DNA of 64,000 nucleotides from Acidobacteriota bacterium (GTDB lineage Bacteria; Acidobacteriota; Terriglobia; Acidiferrales; UBA7541), in contig DAHUXN010000007.1 in the NCBI GenBank assembly GCA_027307115.1, positions 16,482-80,481 of the forward strand, in the 5' to 3' direction. Under the pieces are notes generated by a model. The model saw only the letters and a program-made list of their open reading frames with translations. It did no database searches and was not told the DNA's origin. The translations under genes were made by a program, and so were the position numbers. Positions 43,435 through 53,003 of the stretch are shown in pieces; position 1 is the first letter of the stretch; each line of letters opens with the position of its first letter.

Positions 43435-44997
43435 CTAAAGCCGGGCACGAAAGCGCGCGAGATACGAATCCAGCTCGCTGGTGCGGAAGAGCTTCAGCAG
43501 TCCCAGAATAATCACCAATCCCGCCGTTGAAGCCACCAGAAGAATTTCGAATGACCCCAGCGTCTTCTGCCACGCAATCGAGCGCGACAGCCACTTCGCC
43601 AGTTCGTAGACCGCGGCGCCGGAAAGAACGGACGCCACGAAAACCTTCAGCAAGAAGCGCATCAGATCGCCAAGCTGGTGATTATGAGTTCGCCGAACCA
43701 GCAGCGTGAAGAGCACGATGGTAAAAAGAATAATGCCTGTGGAGCTCGCCAGCGCCAGTCCCAGATGTTGCGCCTGTCTGACTAGCCACCAATAAAGCGG
43801 GATATCGAGGAACGTAAAAACAGTACCCACAATCGCGGGGGTCCAGGTGTCCCGGGTGCAATAAAAACCGCGCGCTATCAGGTTCTGCGCTCCCCAGGCA
43901 AACATGCCCACCGAAAAAAGCGCCAGCGTCGAAGCCGTGGCCTGCAAATCCATGGCGGTCAGGCGTGTGTGCGAGAAAACCAAATGCACAACGTAGGGGC
44001 TTTCGGCAATCGTGAAAGCGGAAATGGGCACAAGAAGGAAAATTAGCCCTTTGAATGTGTCGTTCAACACGCGATTTAGTTCGGTGAGCTTTCCTTCCGA
44101 ATACAGCTGCGAAAGTATGGGGAACGAAGCAACGCCAATGGCCTGGCCCACGACCCCCAGAGGAACACGCATCAGAGTCTTCGCATAGGTGAGCCAGGTG
44201 ATGGATGCGGGAACGAGATACGAGCCGAACCAACGAATGATCCAATCGTCCGTGAACGAAAGCGAAAGCGCGAGCATGATGGGGACGGCGAGTTTCACGA
44301 AAAGGCGAAAGCCGGGATGGCGCAAATCGAGAGAGATAGAAAATTTTGCGCCGACCTGGTGCGCGCCGTAAGCTTGCAAGAGAAAATTACCGACAAAGGA
44401 TCCCACCAGTACGCCAACGGCGAAGCCCGTCATTCCAATGCGTGAGGCCAGCAAAACGCCGCCAAGAATAATGAACAAGTTGTAGACGAGCGGCGCAAGC
44501 GACGGCACGATGAACTTTCCCTTCGCGTATTGCACGGCGCTGAGAATTCCTCCCTGGTAAAAGCAGAATTGCGCGGGGAGCATTAGACGCGTTAGGAAAA
44601 CGACGTGCTGTTTTTCGACGGGGCCGAAGCCAGGGGCGATCACGGAAACAAGCTGAGGCGCGAAAATCTCCGCAACGCAAATAAGAACGGTGACGAGAAG
44701 GCCCATGAACGTCATCACCGTGGAAAAAACGCGCCACGCTTCGTCCTCCTGATCCGCGGCGGCGAATTTCGTAAAAACGGGAATGAAGGTGATGCTCAGG
44801 GAGCCGGCGGCCACTAGATAGTTCAAAAAGTCAGGGAGCGTGAAGGCGGCGTAGTAGGCGTCGGTGATGGCTTTCGCGCCGACCTGATGCGCGACGGTCC
44901 ATTCCCGCATAAACCCAAGTACGCGGCTGAGCAGAACGCTCGCCATGACGATGCCGGTGGACTGGACGATTTTGCGGTTCAGGCTGTGAGGGCTCAC
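43435..44997 (-). CDS. murJ: lipid II flippase MurJ
   Basis: A 520-residue MATE-like membrane protein that flips lipid II for peptidoglycan synthesis. Near the N-terminus, VMASVLLSRVLGFMREWTVAHQVGAKAITDAYYAAFTLPDFL is the classic MurJ/MviN block. Later LMLPAQFCFYQGGILSAVQYAKGKF and LMRVPLGVVGQAIGVASFPILSQLY are also family signatures. About 14 hydrophobic helices are present. The start is a GTG at 44997. It follows the VWA protein gene by 86 bases in the same direction. Confidence 0.94.
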   Translation of the reverse strand: MSPHSLNRKIVQSTGIVMASVLLSRVLGFMREWTVAHQVGAKAITDAYYAAFTLPDFLNYLVAAGSLSITFIPVFTKFAAADQEDEAWRVFSTVMTFMGLLVTVLICVAEIFAPQLVSVIAPGFGPVEKQHVVFLTRLMLPAQFCFYQGGILSAVQYAKGKFIVPSLAPLVYNLFIILGGVLLASRIGMTGFAVGVLVGSFVGNFLLQAYGAHQVGAKFSISLDLRHPGFRLFVKLAVPIMLALSLSFTDDWIIRWFGSYLVPASITWLTYAKTLMRVPLGVVGQAIGVASFPILSQLYSEGKLTELNRVLNDTFKGLIFLLVPISAFTIAESPYVVHLVFSHTRLTAMDLQATASTLALFSVGMFAWGAQNLIARGFYCTRDTWTPAIVGTVFTFLDIPLYWWLVRQAQHLGLALASSTGIILFTIVLFTLLVRRTHNHQLGDLMRFLLKVFVASVLSGAAVYELAKWLSRSIAWQKTLGSFEILLVASTAGLVIILGLLKLFRTSELDSYLARFRARL

Positions 44998-45083
44998 GCC
45001 AAAGATAGTACCGCGTTGCGCGCAGCAGCCTCGACACGCTTTCGGATCGATTGCCGCGTTTCATACTACTCGGCAGCGGAGAT

Positions 45084-47231
45084 TTACTGGGGCGCCGGCT
45101 GCGGCGGCGCCGAATTGACGGCCATGTAGGCGCGTCCAAACGCCGCTAATGGCTGGCCCGCAGCGACGACAATGGCCTGAACTGCGTAGTTCCCTGCTGG
45201 GAATTTGCCGGGCGGCAAACTGATGCGGAACGAGGCAGAGCGGGACTTTGCATCGACTTGAACCGGCTCGAGAAGAGGCGTGCGGCTGACTTCCTCACCG
45301 CCGCGGAAAAAGACCAGGCCGCCGCGCAGGGAAGCAGAATCCACGTTTTTGGGAAGATAGGCCTGAAAGAAAACGTAAATGGTTTGCTGGGATTGAAAAA
45401 CATTGGTGACGCTGGGGATCAATCGCTGGCCTGAAAACTCCAAAGGCGAATTTTTAAGGCTGGCTGCGAGGCCAACCGATTTGATTTGTACTTCAGAGGA
45501 CTTCGCGACGGGCGCCAACTGGCTGGAAAGCAGAACGGAGCTGAGCGCGAGGCGTTTCGAATCCGGAGCCGCGACGTCGAGAGCTTGCTCAAAAGTGCCG
45601 ATGCGTCCGGTCTCATTTTCACGCGCAACAAATTTCAGGCGATAGGAGCCCGGAGCAAGGATCATGCCCCCTTGATAGAGCAGGGCGTTTCGATGGACTT
45701 GCTCGAAATGCTCAGCGCCGAGGTGCACGCTGATGGTGTCACGCAATTGCGCCACCACGCGTTTTGTCCCGGCGTCTTCCACTTGCGCGGCAAAATCGAA
45801 TTCATCCTCCTGGCTGCCGCGTTTGGCGGCCCATTGCAGGGCGCCCGAAGGAAGCTTGGCGGCAATCGGAATGTAGACTTCCCCGCTGCTGAGGCGAAAT
45901 TGCGAGACTTCGAGGGCAATGGGAAGCTCGACGCGCGGAGAATCGGAGCGAAGGGCCTCTTCCAATTGCTGGTCGCGGTCATCAGTGGACATGTGCTTGA
46001 AATCGCGCGGGGCAAAATATCCGGTGCGATAGCGCAGGCGCGCGCCCGGGACCTTGAGCTTCAAAGTGACGCGACGCCAGCTTCCATCCGGCTTCGTGTT
46101 CGAAGTGCTGTAGCCGATCAGGTAGTAGCCGGAGGTATCCTGCTGCACCTGGCGAAATGCCTTGGATAAATCGCCGATATCGAAAAACGCGCGCCCGCCG
46201 GTGTCGGTGGCGAGGGTCGACAGCGTGTCGCGGGAATCCTGGCGCGATTCAGATTGCTTGAAAACGGAAGCGCCTGAGAACATGGATTGTCCCGAAGATG
46301 CGCCCGTTGTGGCGTCGCCGCCGGGGGTCTCAGCCATCAGGCCGCGCGCGTCGACGGTGTAAAAAGAAACGTTGGCGCGATTCGCGGCGTCGGTTGCTGC
46401 TTCGAGCTCCGTGCGATTTTCCTCACCTGTTTGCGTGATTCCACCCGTGAATTGCATCACGATCTTTTTGCCGGGAATGTGTTTCAGGAGATTGGCGAGC
46501 CCCTGCATGGCGGAGAGCTTGCGATCGGTATTAAAAACATTGAACTCGGTGTCGTCCGGCGTGTAGGCCGCGCCGGTATCTTCGCTGACGTCGTATTCGC
46601 CATTCTGGGCGGGAGCGGCGGAAAGTCCGGCGAGCTGCGAATTAATTCCAGGAGTGAGACCTGCGATAGCTTTTTCCAGATTGGGGCGCTGGTTCGTGAA
46701 GTCCGAAAGGATGGTCAATTGATTTCCGAGCACGGCGACGGACACGAGATCGGCGGGCGTCATTTGTTCACGGACGAATTTGAAGGCCGCGTCGCGGGCG
46801 CGCGAAAGCTCGTCGTTCTGCATAGAAGATAAATCAAAAAACAGGAGAATCATGCGGTGGTCGCGAACCGTTGCGGCCAGAGCGTCGTTCGAAACTGTCG
46901 CCGTGGATTCGACAGGTATAACGACCGGAGGACCGGCCGTCTTTCCGGCGGTCTCGAGAGACTCGATGTCCGAGTAAACGAAAGAAAGAATTTTCTGCTG
47001 CTTGCCGTCTTCAAGCAGGGTGAACTGATCGGCGCGAAGCCCTCGAATGGGGCTACCGGAACGATCGGTGACTTCCGCATCGATGACGACCAGATTCACA
47101 TTTTTGTGCATAACGGCAGGAGCGGGTTTCTTCTGCTCTTGCCGCGGGGCTGCAGGAATTTTTTGTTCCTGCGAGAACGCGGCGGGGATCGCCAAGAAAA
47201 GCGCGAAAAGCGAAAATGTGAGTCTGCGCAT
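45084..47231 (-). CDS. secreted VWFA-related acidobacterial-domain protein
   Basis: A 715-residue secreted protein with signal peptide MRRLTFSLFALFLAIPAAFS. NVNLVVIDAEVTDRSGSPIRGLRADQFTLLEDGK followed by a von Willebrand A domain (MILLFFDLSSMQNDEL, where DLSSM stands for the MIDAS DxSxS) is characteristic of the VWFA-related acidobacterial family. The later DTGGRAFFDIGDLSKAFRQVQQDTSGYYLIGY and VTLKLKVPGARLRYRTGYFAPRD also fit. The C-terminal 300 residues are beta-rich. The start overlaps the receptor stop by one base (TAATG), so the two are translationally coupled. Role unknown, probably adhesion or complex assembly. Confidence 0.92.
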   Translation of the reverse strand: MRRLTFSLFALFLAIPAAFSQEQKIPAAPRQEQKKPAPAVMHKNVNLVVIDAEVTDRSGSPIRGLRADQFTLLEDGKQQKILSFVYSDIESLETAGKTAGPPVVIPVESTATVSNDALAATVRDHRMILLFFDLSSMQNDELSRARDAAFKFVREQMTPADLVSVAVLGNQLTILSDFTNQRPNLEKAIAGLTPGINSQLAGLSAAPAQNGEYDVSEDTGAAYTPDDTEFNVFNTDRKLSAMQGLANLLKHIPGKKIVMQFTGGITQTGEENRTELEAATDAANRANVSFYTVDARGLMAETPGGDATTGASSGQSMFSGASVFKQSESRQDSRDTLSTLATDTGGRAFFDIGDLSKAFRQVQQDTSGYYLIGYSTSNTKPDGSWRRVTLKLKVPGARLRYRTGYFAPRDFKHMSTDDRDQQLEEALRSDSPRVELPIALEVSQFRLSSGEVYIPIAAKLPSGALQWAAKRGSQEDEFDFAAQVEDAGTKRVVAQLRDTISVHLGAEHFEQVHRNALLYQGGMILAPGSYRLKFVARENETGRIGTFEQALDVAAPDSKRLALSSVLLSSQLAPVAKSSEVQIKSVGLAASLKNSPLEFSGQRLIPSVTNVFQSQQTIYVFFQAYLPKNVDSASLRGGLVFFRGGEEVSRTPLLEPVQVDAKSRSASFRISLPPGKFPAGNYAVQAIVVAAGQPLAAFGRAYMAVNSAPPQPAPQ

Positions 47232-50200
47232 TAGAAGTTCACCCGTAACGAGATATTCATCGTGCGCATGGACTTCACGCCTTGCACGCGGCCATACGTG
47301 AACGAATTCACGACAGTGGAAAGCCCTGAGAAATTTGGGGTGTTGGTCAGGTTTTGAACCTGCCAGGCAAGAGTCATGCGGCGCTGTTGGTCTTTGCCAA
47401 AGACCATGGATTTTGAGAGGCCTGCGTTGATGTTGAAGCTTCCCGGGCCGCAGATGGTGTTGCGCGAGGCATCGCCGAAGGTCCCGACGGGCGGAGCAAC
47501 AAACGCCGACGTGTCGAAGAAATGGAGAGGTGTGCGCTGGTCCCAGGGCAAGCAGGGATCTCCGACCTGATTTGCCCGTTCGGAGAATCCGCCGCCGCTG
47601 GCGGTGTTGTCGGAAGGGGGGCCAAGCGCTGTGTACGGCAGGCCGCTTGAGACCGTGGCGACGGCGTTGAGGCGATAATTTCCCAAGAGCGAGGCTTGCC
47701 ACCCATGGTGCGCCCAGCGCTGCCGAGCGCCAAAGGGCAGTTCGTAAACTCCGAACATCCGGAGCTGGTGGCGCACATCGAATGCGGAGCGTCCCCGCTC
47801 CGCGCGCAGATTGCCGTCCTGCTGCTCGACGACGGGAGAGCCGCCGCCGATGGAACTGGCATCGTCGAGAGATTTGCCGAAGGTATAAATGCCGAAGACC
47901 GTCAGGCCCCGCGACATACGTTTCTGCAAGCGGACCTGAACGGCGTGATAGATCGACTGGGCGCCGGACTGATCGAGAGTGAAGCCGCCGACGTTTGGAA
48001 TGCGGCGCATGTCGCCATTGAGCTGAACGAGGCGGTTGGGCGCTCGAAGAATGTCAAGATTAGCGCCCTTCGTGCCAGTGTAAGTGACGTCCAGAACCCA
48101 ACTGCGCGGCAATTGCTGCTCGAGGCCAAGATCCCAAATCTGAATTTGCGGGACCGCGTAATTTGGATCGACCGCGATGGTGTTGGTGATTACTCCCGAG
48201 GACGGCTGCGAAGGCTGCGATGGAAAGCCGTTTTCAAGCGTCAAGAACTGGCTGGCGGAGGTGGTGATGAATTGTGCTTGCGCCCAGGGCGGCTGGTTCG
48301 CAAGTTCGGATGCCAAGTGGCTATAGACCGATCCGCTGTAAAAAATCGAATAGCCCGAGCGAACAATGAACGCATGTTTTGCGAAAGGCTTCCATGCCAT
48401 TCCGAAACGCGGCGCCCAGTCATTGTAACTGCCGCGAATCAAGGATCTGGGCAAAGAACCGCTGAACGGGCCCGACTGACCGGGCACGACAATCTGGGCT
48501 TGAGTGATGTCTGAATTCAGATCGAGATTGGCGATCTTGTTGTAAAGCTCGATCGGCGGCGTTTCTGCCTCATAGCGCAGACCGAATTCGAGCGTGAAGA
48601 GCGGCCGAACGCGCCAGTCATCCTGAGCGTACCCGATGAAGCCCCAGTTGCGAAAATAAGTGTTCGTACTGCCGAATTGCAATTGCGTGGTTTGCGGAAC
48701 GCCGAGCAGAAAATCCGCGAAGTCGACGCCCAACTCACCGGGCACGGGCTGGCCGGAGGTGTCGAGCTGGCTGGTCATCAACCCGGTGAAATTGAACTGG
48801 CCGCGAGGGATGGGATCGGACTGGGTATTGTTCTGCATGCGGCGCAGTTCCCCGCCGACAGTGATGGTGTGCTTGGGCAAAACGTACGTGACGCTATCGT
48901 TGAAACGCAAAGTCTGATTGCGGACGAGCGAAGGAATCGGGTCGGACAGACCGGTGAAATTGGTGAAATTAATTCCGGGAATACCGAAATTAATCGGGGC
49001 GGTCGAAATACCGGTAATTCCGAGTTGCCCAGAGATATCGTTGACAAAAGAATTGTCGCTCAAAATACGGCTGCGAGTGCGGCTCCAGTTGACGAAGGAA
49101 TCGTTTGTCAGGCGTGGCGACCATGTCTGAACGAAATGCAGGTCGACATTCTGATTGCGCGATGAGCTGGTGCCGCCGAGTGTTAGGAACTCCCCCAACG
49201 TGTTGCTACGACCGGAATTGAAGTTGTACCCGCCATTGATGCTGAACCGCCGCGAAATTGTGTGGAGGATGTGGATGTTGACGGAATCGCTCGACTGGGG
49301 AACGGTCGTTTCGAGATGGTAATTCTGCACGGTGCCGGGAAGATTGGGCGCTGGAATAAATTTCAAAAGGCCCAGTGCGGCATTATCCTGCATGCCAATC
49401 GGAATTGAGCAGCCGAGCGGCTGGCGAGGACCGTTGGAATTGGAAAACGGATTATAGAGTTGCGAGACATCCGCGCAGAAATTGCCGCCGCGTTCCGCTT
49501 GCGTGGGGACGGTGGAAAAAACATCCTGGGGCGCTTGCTGGCGATTAAGGCCGTAGTTCACGAAGAAGAAAGTCTTATCGCTGCCGTCGTAGATATGCGG
49601 AATCTTCAGCGGGCCACCGGCATTGAAGTTAAGACGCTCGTCGTAATAGCTAATTTTGGGCGGATTGGGCTCGGTCAAGGAATAAGGACGCGCATCGAAA
49701 GCCGAATTTTGATAGGTTTCAAAGAAACCATAATGGATGCGGTTAACCTGCTGCCTGAATCTCTGCATGATGAAAATGCCCCCGCCGCCCGGAGGGCCAC
49801 CGCCGCGAAAACCGCCAGGACCGCCGGGACGACCCGGGCCACCTGGACCGCCGCGGCCCGCAAACATGATTCTTCTTTGTCCCGGAGCTGGCCCGAGATC
49901 GACACCTAGATTCGCACCCGGCAGGCCGCCGCCGAAGCCGCCGGGCCCAAATGTATTTGCACCAAGTCCAACGGAGCCATTGAGCAGCAAGGAATCGGAA
50001 GAAGATGCAGCGCCGAGCGGCGTACTTGTCGGGGCGGAAGTCTGATCAGGAGCCGTTGCATCACCGCCGCCTTGCACGTCCACATCGACTTGCTGAAAGC
50101 CGCCCATGCCCTGTTGCATCGCGTTGGTCAGACCCGCGGGCATCGCAGAGCCTTGACGGCCACGACCCGGCTGACGTTGAACGGTCTGGCCCGGAGCGCT

Positions 50201-50686
50201 CTGAGCTGGCACACGGTTCTGCGGGATGGTTGGCCTGTTATTTATCGGGGATTTCTCGTTTTCCCGCTTGGGCGGATTCCCGGACGCAACTGCGCCCGAA
50301 TTGTTGGAAGCCATTTCCGCAAGCGAGAGAACATGAAGAAGGAGGACGACGGGAGGCGGGGGAGGCGTCGCGGACTGGAATGCGCTGTCGAGAGTCGCGG
50401 TTGCAAAACCCAGCGCATCCGAGGAGATTTGGTAGGAGCCCGGAGGAAGACCCGGGAAACTGAACTTGCCGTCCTCATCAGTCCAGGTGACCCATCGCTG
50501 GTGGGTGGACGAGTTTTCCACGCGAACAGTGGCGCCCGGAATCGGGACGCCGCTATCCGTCTGGACAATACCAGCGACGGAGATGGGCGTTTGCGGAGCG
50601 GTATTTTGCTGTGCTCGCGCGGCAGGGGCGATAGCGAGTAGAATTCCAAAAACAAAACCGAGTGTTCTGGTTACGCTCAGGGTCAG
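47231..50686 (-). CDS. TonB-dependent receptor (Oar-like) with N-terminal carboxypeptidase-regulatory-like domain
   Basis: About 1151 residues. Signal peptide VTRTLGFVFGILLAIAPAARAQ, then a CarboxypepD_reg-like domain (ISVAGIVQTDSGVPIPGATVRVENSSTHQRWVTWTDEDGKFSFPGLPPGSYQI). A variable linker holds a Gly/Pro-rich run (GGPGGPGRPGGPGG). A plug-barrel part follows with many beta strands, ending NISLRVNF. It should import a TonB-coupled substrate; acidobacterial members often act on plant or peptide material. No ATG, GTG or TTG lies near the signal peptide: CTG at 50686 after GGAAAGG is the best start. The frame is open to a GTG at 50794, but a terminator and a promoter argue against it. Confidence 0.85.
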   Translation of the reverse strand: MTLSVTRTLGFVFGILLAIAPAARAQQNTAPQTPISVAGIVQTDSGVPIPGATVRVENSSTHQRWVTWTDEDGKFSFPGLPPGSYQISSDALGFATATLDSAFQSATPPPPPVVLLLHVLSLAEMASNNSGAVASGNPPKRENEKSPINNRPTIPQNRVPAQSAPGQTVQRQPGRGRQGSAMPAGLTNAMQQGMGGFQQVDVDVQGGGDATAPDQTSAPTSTPLGAASSSDSLLLNGSVGLGANTFGPGGFGGGLPGANLGVDLGPAPGQRRIMFAGRGGPGGPGRPGGPGGFRGGGPPGGGGIFIMQRFRQQVNRIHYGFFETYQNSAFDARPYSLTEPNPPKISYYDERLNFNAGGPLKIPHIYDGSDKTFFFVNYGLNRQQAPQDVFSTVPTQAERGGNFCADVSQLYNPFSNSNGPRQPLGCSIPIGMQDNAALGLLKFIPAPNLPGTVQNYHLETTVPQSSDSVNIHILHTISRRFSINGGYNFNSGRSNTLGEFLTLGGTSSSRNQNVDLHFVQTWSPRLTNDSFVNWSRTRSRILSDNSFVNDISGQLGITGISTAPINFGIPGINFTNFTGLSDPIPSLVRNQTLRFNDSVTYVLPKHTITVGGELRRMQNNTQSDPIPRGQFNFTGLMTSQLDTSGQPVPGELGVDFADFLLGVPQTTQLQFGSTNTYFRNWGFIGYAQDDWRVRPLFTLEFGLRYEAETPPIELYNKIANLDLNSDITQAQIVVPGQSGPFSGSLPRSLIRGSYNDWAPRFGMAWKPFAKHAFIVRSGYSIFYSGSVYSHLASELANQPPWAQAQFITTSASQFLTLENGFPSQPSQPSSGVITNTIAVDPNYAVPQIQIWDLGLEQQLPRSWVLDVTYTGTKGANLDILRAPNRLVQLNGDMRRIPNVGGFTLDQSGAQSIYHAVQVRLQKRMSRGLTVFGIYTFGKSLDDASSIGGGSPVVEQQDGNLRAERGRSAFDVRHQLRMFGVYELPFGARQRWAHHGWQASLLGNYRLNAVATVSSGLPYTALGPPSDNTASGGGFSERANQVGDPCLPWDQRTPLHFFDTSAFVAPPVGTFGDASRNTICGPGSFNINAGLSKSMVFGKDQQRRMTLAWQVQNLTNTPNFSGLSTVVNSFTYGRVQGVKSMRTMNISLRVNF

Positions 50687-50744
50687 ACTACCTTTCCGAA
50701 ATTCCAGATGGCAACCATGGAGGCGAACGAAGGCCCGGTCGCAC

Positions 50745-50772
50745 TTCGTATTGAGGTCACGATCTTCGTCAA
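50745..50772 (-). promoter_or_regulatory. candidate promoter of the TonB-dependent receptor gene
   Basis: Minus strand: TTGACG at 50772-50767, 16-base spacer, TACGAA at 50750-50745. It lies downstream of the hairpin at 50805-50840 and 59 bases upstream of the CTG at 50686. If real, the open frame upstream to 50794 is not translated. Confidence 0.4.
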
Positions 50773-50804
50773 TTTCCGGCGCGAACCGAGCCACGAAAAC
50801 TATT

Positions 50805-50840
50805 GCCCGGCAGTTGTGTGACGTGCATCCACTGCCGGGC
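50805..50840 (-). terminator. hairpin terminator after the LTXXQ-protein gene
   Basis: GCCCGGCAG at 50805-50813 and CTGCCGGGC at 50832-50840 form a perfect 9-bp GC-rich stem with an 18-base loop. On the minus strand it is followed by AATAGTTTTC. It begins 26 bases after the stop of the LTXXQ gene. Confidence 0.65.
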
Positions 50841-50866
50841 GTTGCTCCTCATTTCAAACCCGATTA

Positions 50867-51325
50867 TTAGTCGAGACTTGCACCCGGGCCTGGACCGCCA
50901 CCACTCCGCATTTTCTGCATTCTCTTCTGCTGTTCTTTTTGAATGTCATCAAACTTCTTCTGTTGATTTTCGTCCAGATTGGAACGAATTTGCTTTGAGG
51001 AATCCTCGCGGATGTCCCGCATCTTCTGGAAGCGATCCTGGCGGGACAGAGTGGAGTCGTTCCGCAAGTCTTCCATCTTTTTCTGTTCATCTACCAGAAT
51101 GGGCTTGATTTTCGCCTGCTCGTCATCGGTTAGGTTGAGCTGTTTCGTGAGCATCTGGAGCCGTTGGTCGGGCGATGGCATCCCGCGGCGTCGATTCATC
51201 ATGTTTTGAGGCTGCTGTTGCGTTTGATCCTGGGGCGTGGATGCAAAAAGCGAAGGGCCTGCAAAGAAAAACAAGCCTGCGAGTAAAGCAAAAGTCCCCA
51301 CGAACCGCCGAAATTCTTTTGTCAT
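50867..51325 (-). CDS. LTXXQ-motif periplasmic protein (Spy/CpxP-like)
   Basis: A 152-residue secreted protein with signal peptide MTKEFRRFVGTFALLAGLFFFAG. The mature part is helical and charged, with LTKQLNLTDDEQAKIKPIL (an LTXXQ-like motif) and two Arg/Lys/Glu/Gln-rich helices (QDRFQKMRDIREDSSKQIRSNL, FDDIQKEQQKRMQKMR). Spy and CpxP proteins act as ATP-independent periplasmic chaperones; this is inferred from motif and size only. The ATG at 51325 has a strong AGGAGG. It is upstream of and in the same direction as the receptor gene. Confidence 0.85.
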   Translation of the reverse strand: MTKEFRRFVGTFALLAGLFFFAGPSLFASTPQDQTQQQPQNMMNRRRGMPSPDQRLQMLTKQLNLTDDEQAKIKPILVDEQKKMEDLRNDSTLSRQDRFQKMRDIREDSSKQIRSNLDENQQKKFDDIQKEQQKRMQKMRSGGGPGPGASLD

Positions 51326-51550
51326 GCGACTTTCCTCCTGTGTTAGCAATAAACCCTGGCTGGATCGTGTCGCCGGCGGCCGCACATGCTGGTAATGTAG
51401 AGCGTCGAAGCGGGCAGAACTCAGCCTACCGCAGCGTTACATACAGTATTCACGCGGGCAAGCTGGAAAGTTCCAGGATTTTGAGCGGCCCTTGGGTTGA
51501 CATACAACAAACGGGACCGGGGAAACCGACTCCACATACCGAAAAATGGA

Positions 51551-52987
51551 ATGACTAGGCATCGATCGAGCATACGAAGTGTTCAGGGGACACTGGTTGT
51601 GCTGTGGGGTTGCGTAACGATAGGACTGTGCGGCGCGACTCATAACAGTCAGAACGTAACCCGCACGCCACCTTCGTTCTATAAAGACGTTGCTCCCATT
51701 TTGCAGCAGCACTGCCAGGCGTGCCACCGGGCAGGCGAAATCGCGCCCATGCCGCTGGTGAGTTATGGCGAAACGCGACGCTATGCGCGCGAGATCAAAC
51801 AGAAAGTCACGCAGCGGGTCATGCCTCCGTGGTTCGCCGATCCGTGCTGCGGACATTTCGCAAATGATCCGTCGTTGACGCCGGAGCAGATTGCGACCCT
51901 CGCCGCGTGGGCCGATGCTGGCGCTCCCGCGGGAGACGCCAAGGATGCGCCGCCACCGCGCCGTTGGGCGGCGGGATGGATCATCCCGCAGCCGGACGAT
52001 GTAGTCAGAATGCCGGAACCGGTGGCGATTCCCGCGCATGGCGACGTCGAATATACGTACGAAATTGTGCCCACGGGATTCACTAAGGACGAATGGGTGC
52101 AAATGTCGGAGATTCGGCCCTCGAGCCGCAAGAATGTGCATCATGCTGTCGTGTATGTGCGGCCGCCCGGATCGAAATGGTTGAGGCACGCGCCCATGGG
52201 CGCGCCATTCACGGCGTCGAGTCTGAAGGATGAGCAAGACAGACGCGACGCGGAATGGACGGACAGCGACGTGCTGCTCGTCTACGCGCCGGGGAGTTCT
52301 CCGGACGAGTGGCCGGCGGGCATGGCAAAATTCGTTCCGGCAGGTTCGGATCTTGTTTTTCAGATGCATTACGTGACCAAAGGACATCCGGAAATAGATC
52401 AGTCGAGCATCGGGCTCGTATTCGCAAAGCAGCCTCCCAAGCAGCGTGTGCTGACGCTGCAATTGACGAATGACCGCTTCATCATTCCGCCGGGTGTGCC
52501 GAATTTTCGCGTGGAGGTTCATGGAACTTTGCCGAACGATTGCACGCTGCTCAGTTTTTTTCCGCACATGCACCTGCGCGGAAAGAAATTTGAGTACAAC
52601 ATTATTCATGACGGCGGCGCGATCGAGACACTGCTCCGCGTGAATTATAACTTTTACTGGCAGTTGAGCTACCGGCTGGCGCAACCGCGATTTCTGAAAG
52701 CCGGAACGGAACTGCAAGCGGTCGCGTGGTACGACAACTCGCGCAACAATCCGCACAATCCTGATCCGACAGTCGCGGTGCGCTGGGGCGATCAGACCTA
52801 CGATGAAATGATGGTGGGATTCTTCGATGTGGCCGTGCCGGCAAATGTAGATAAGAAGGAATTCTTCGTTCGCGCGAACAGGGGGGCCCTAGGAAAAAGT
52901 CAACGCTGTTTGTGCGCGGAGGAACGAGCGATTCACGTCTGTCCTCCCAGTAGGCCAGAAGGAACGCGAGCTAAAAAGCATTCGTGA
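51551..52987 (+). CDS. cytochrome c / copper type II monooxygenase-like secreted protein
   Basis: A 478-residue protein. After an N-terminal hydrophobic helix, TPPSFYKDVAPILQQHCQACHRAGEIAPMPL carries a c-type heme motif CQACH at 55-59, as in the planctomycete-type cytochrome domain. The C-terminal half (HHAVVYVRPPG, VFQMHYVTKG, LLSFFPHMHLRGKKFEY) has the His-x-x pattern of the copper type II ascorbate-dependent monooxygenase C-terminal domain. The probable role is a periplasmic redox enzyme; substrate unknown. The ATG at 51551 has no clear RBS. The last 25 residues are atypical and Arg/Cys-rich. It is divergent from the LTXXQ gene. Confidence 0.82.
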   Translation: MTRHRSSIRSVQGTLVVLWGCVTIGLCGATHNSQNVTRTPPSFYKDVAPILQQHCQACHRAGEIAPMPLVSYGETRRYAREIKQKVTQRVMPPWFADPCCGHFANDPSLTPEQIATLAAWADAGAPAGDAKDAPPPRRWAAGWIIPQPDDVVRMPEPVAIPAHGDVEYTYEIVPTGFTKDEWVQMSEIRPSSRKNVHHAVVYVRPPGSKWLRHAPMGAPFTASSLKDEQDRRDAEWTDSDVLLVYAPGSSPDEWPAGMAKFVPAGSDLVFQMHYVTKGHPEIDQSSIGLVFAKQPPKQRVLTLQLTNDRFIIPPGVPNFRVEVHGTLPNDCTLLSFFPHMHLRGKKFEYNIIHDGGAIETLLRVNYNFYWQLSYRLAQPRFLKAGTELQAVAWYDNSRNNPHNPDPTVAVRWGDQTYDEMMVGFFDVAVPANVDKKEFFVRANRGALGKSQRCLCAEERAIHVCPPSRPEGTRAKKHS

Positions 52988-53003
52988 ATCGGGGAGTCGC
53001 GAA

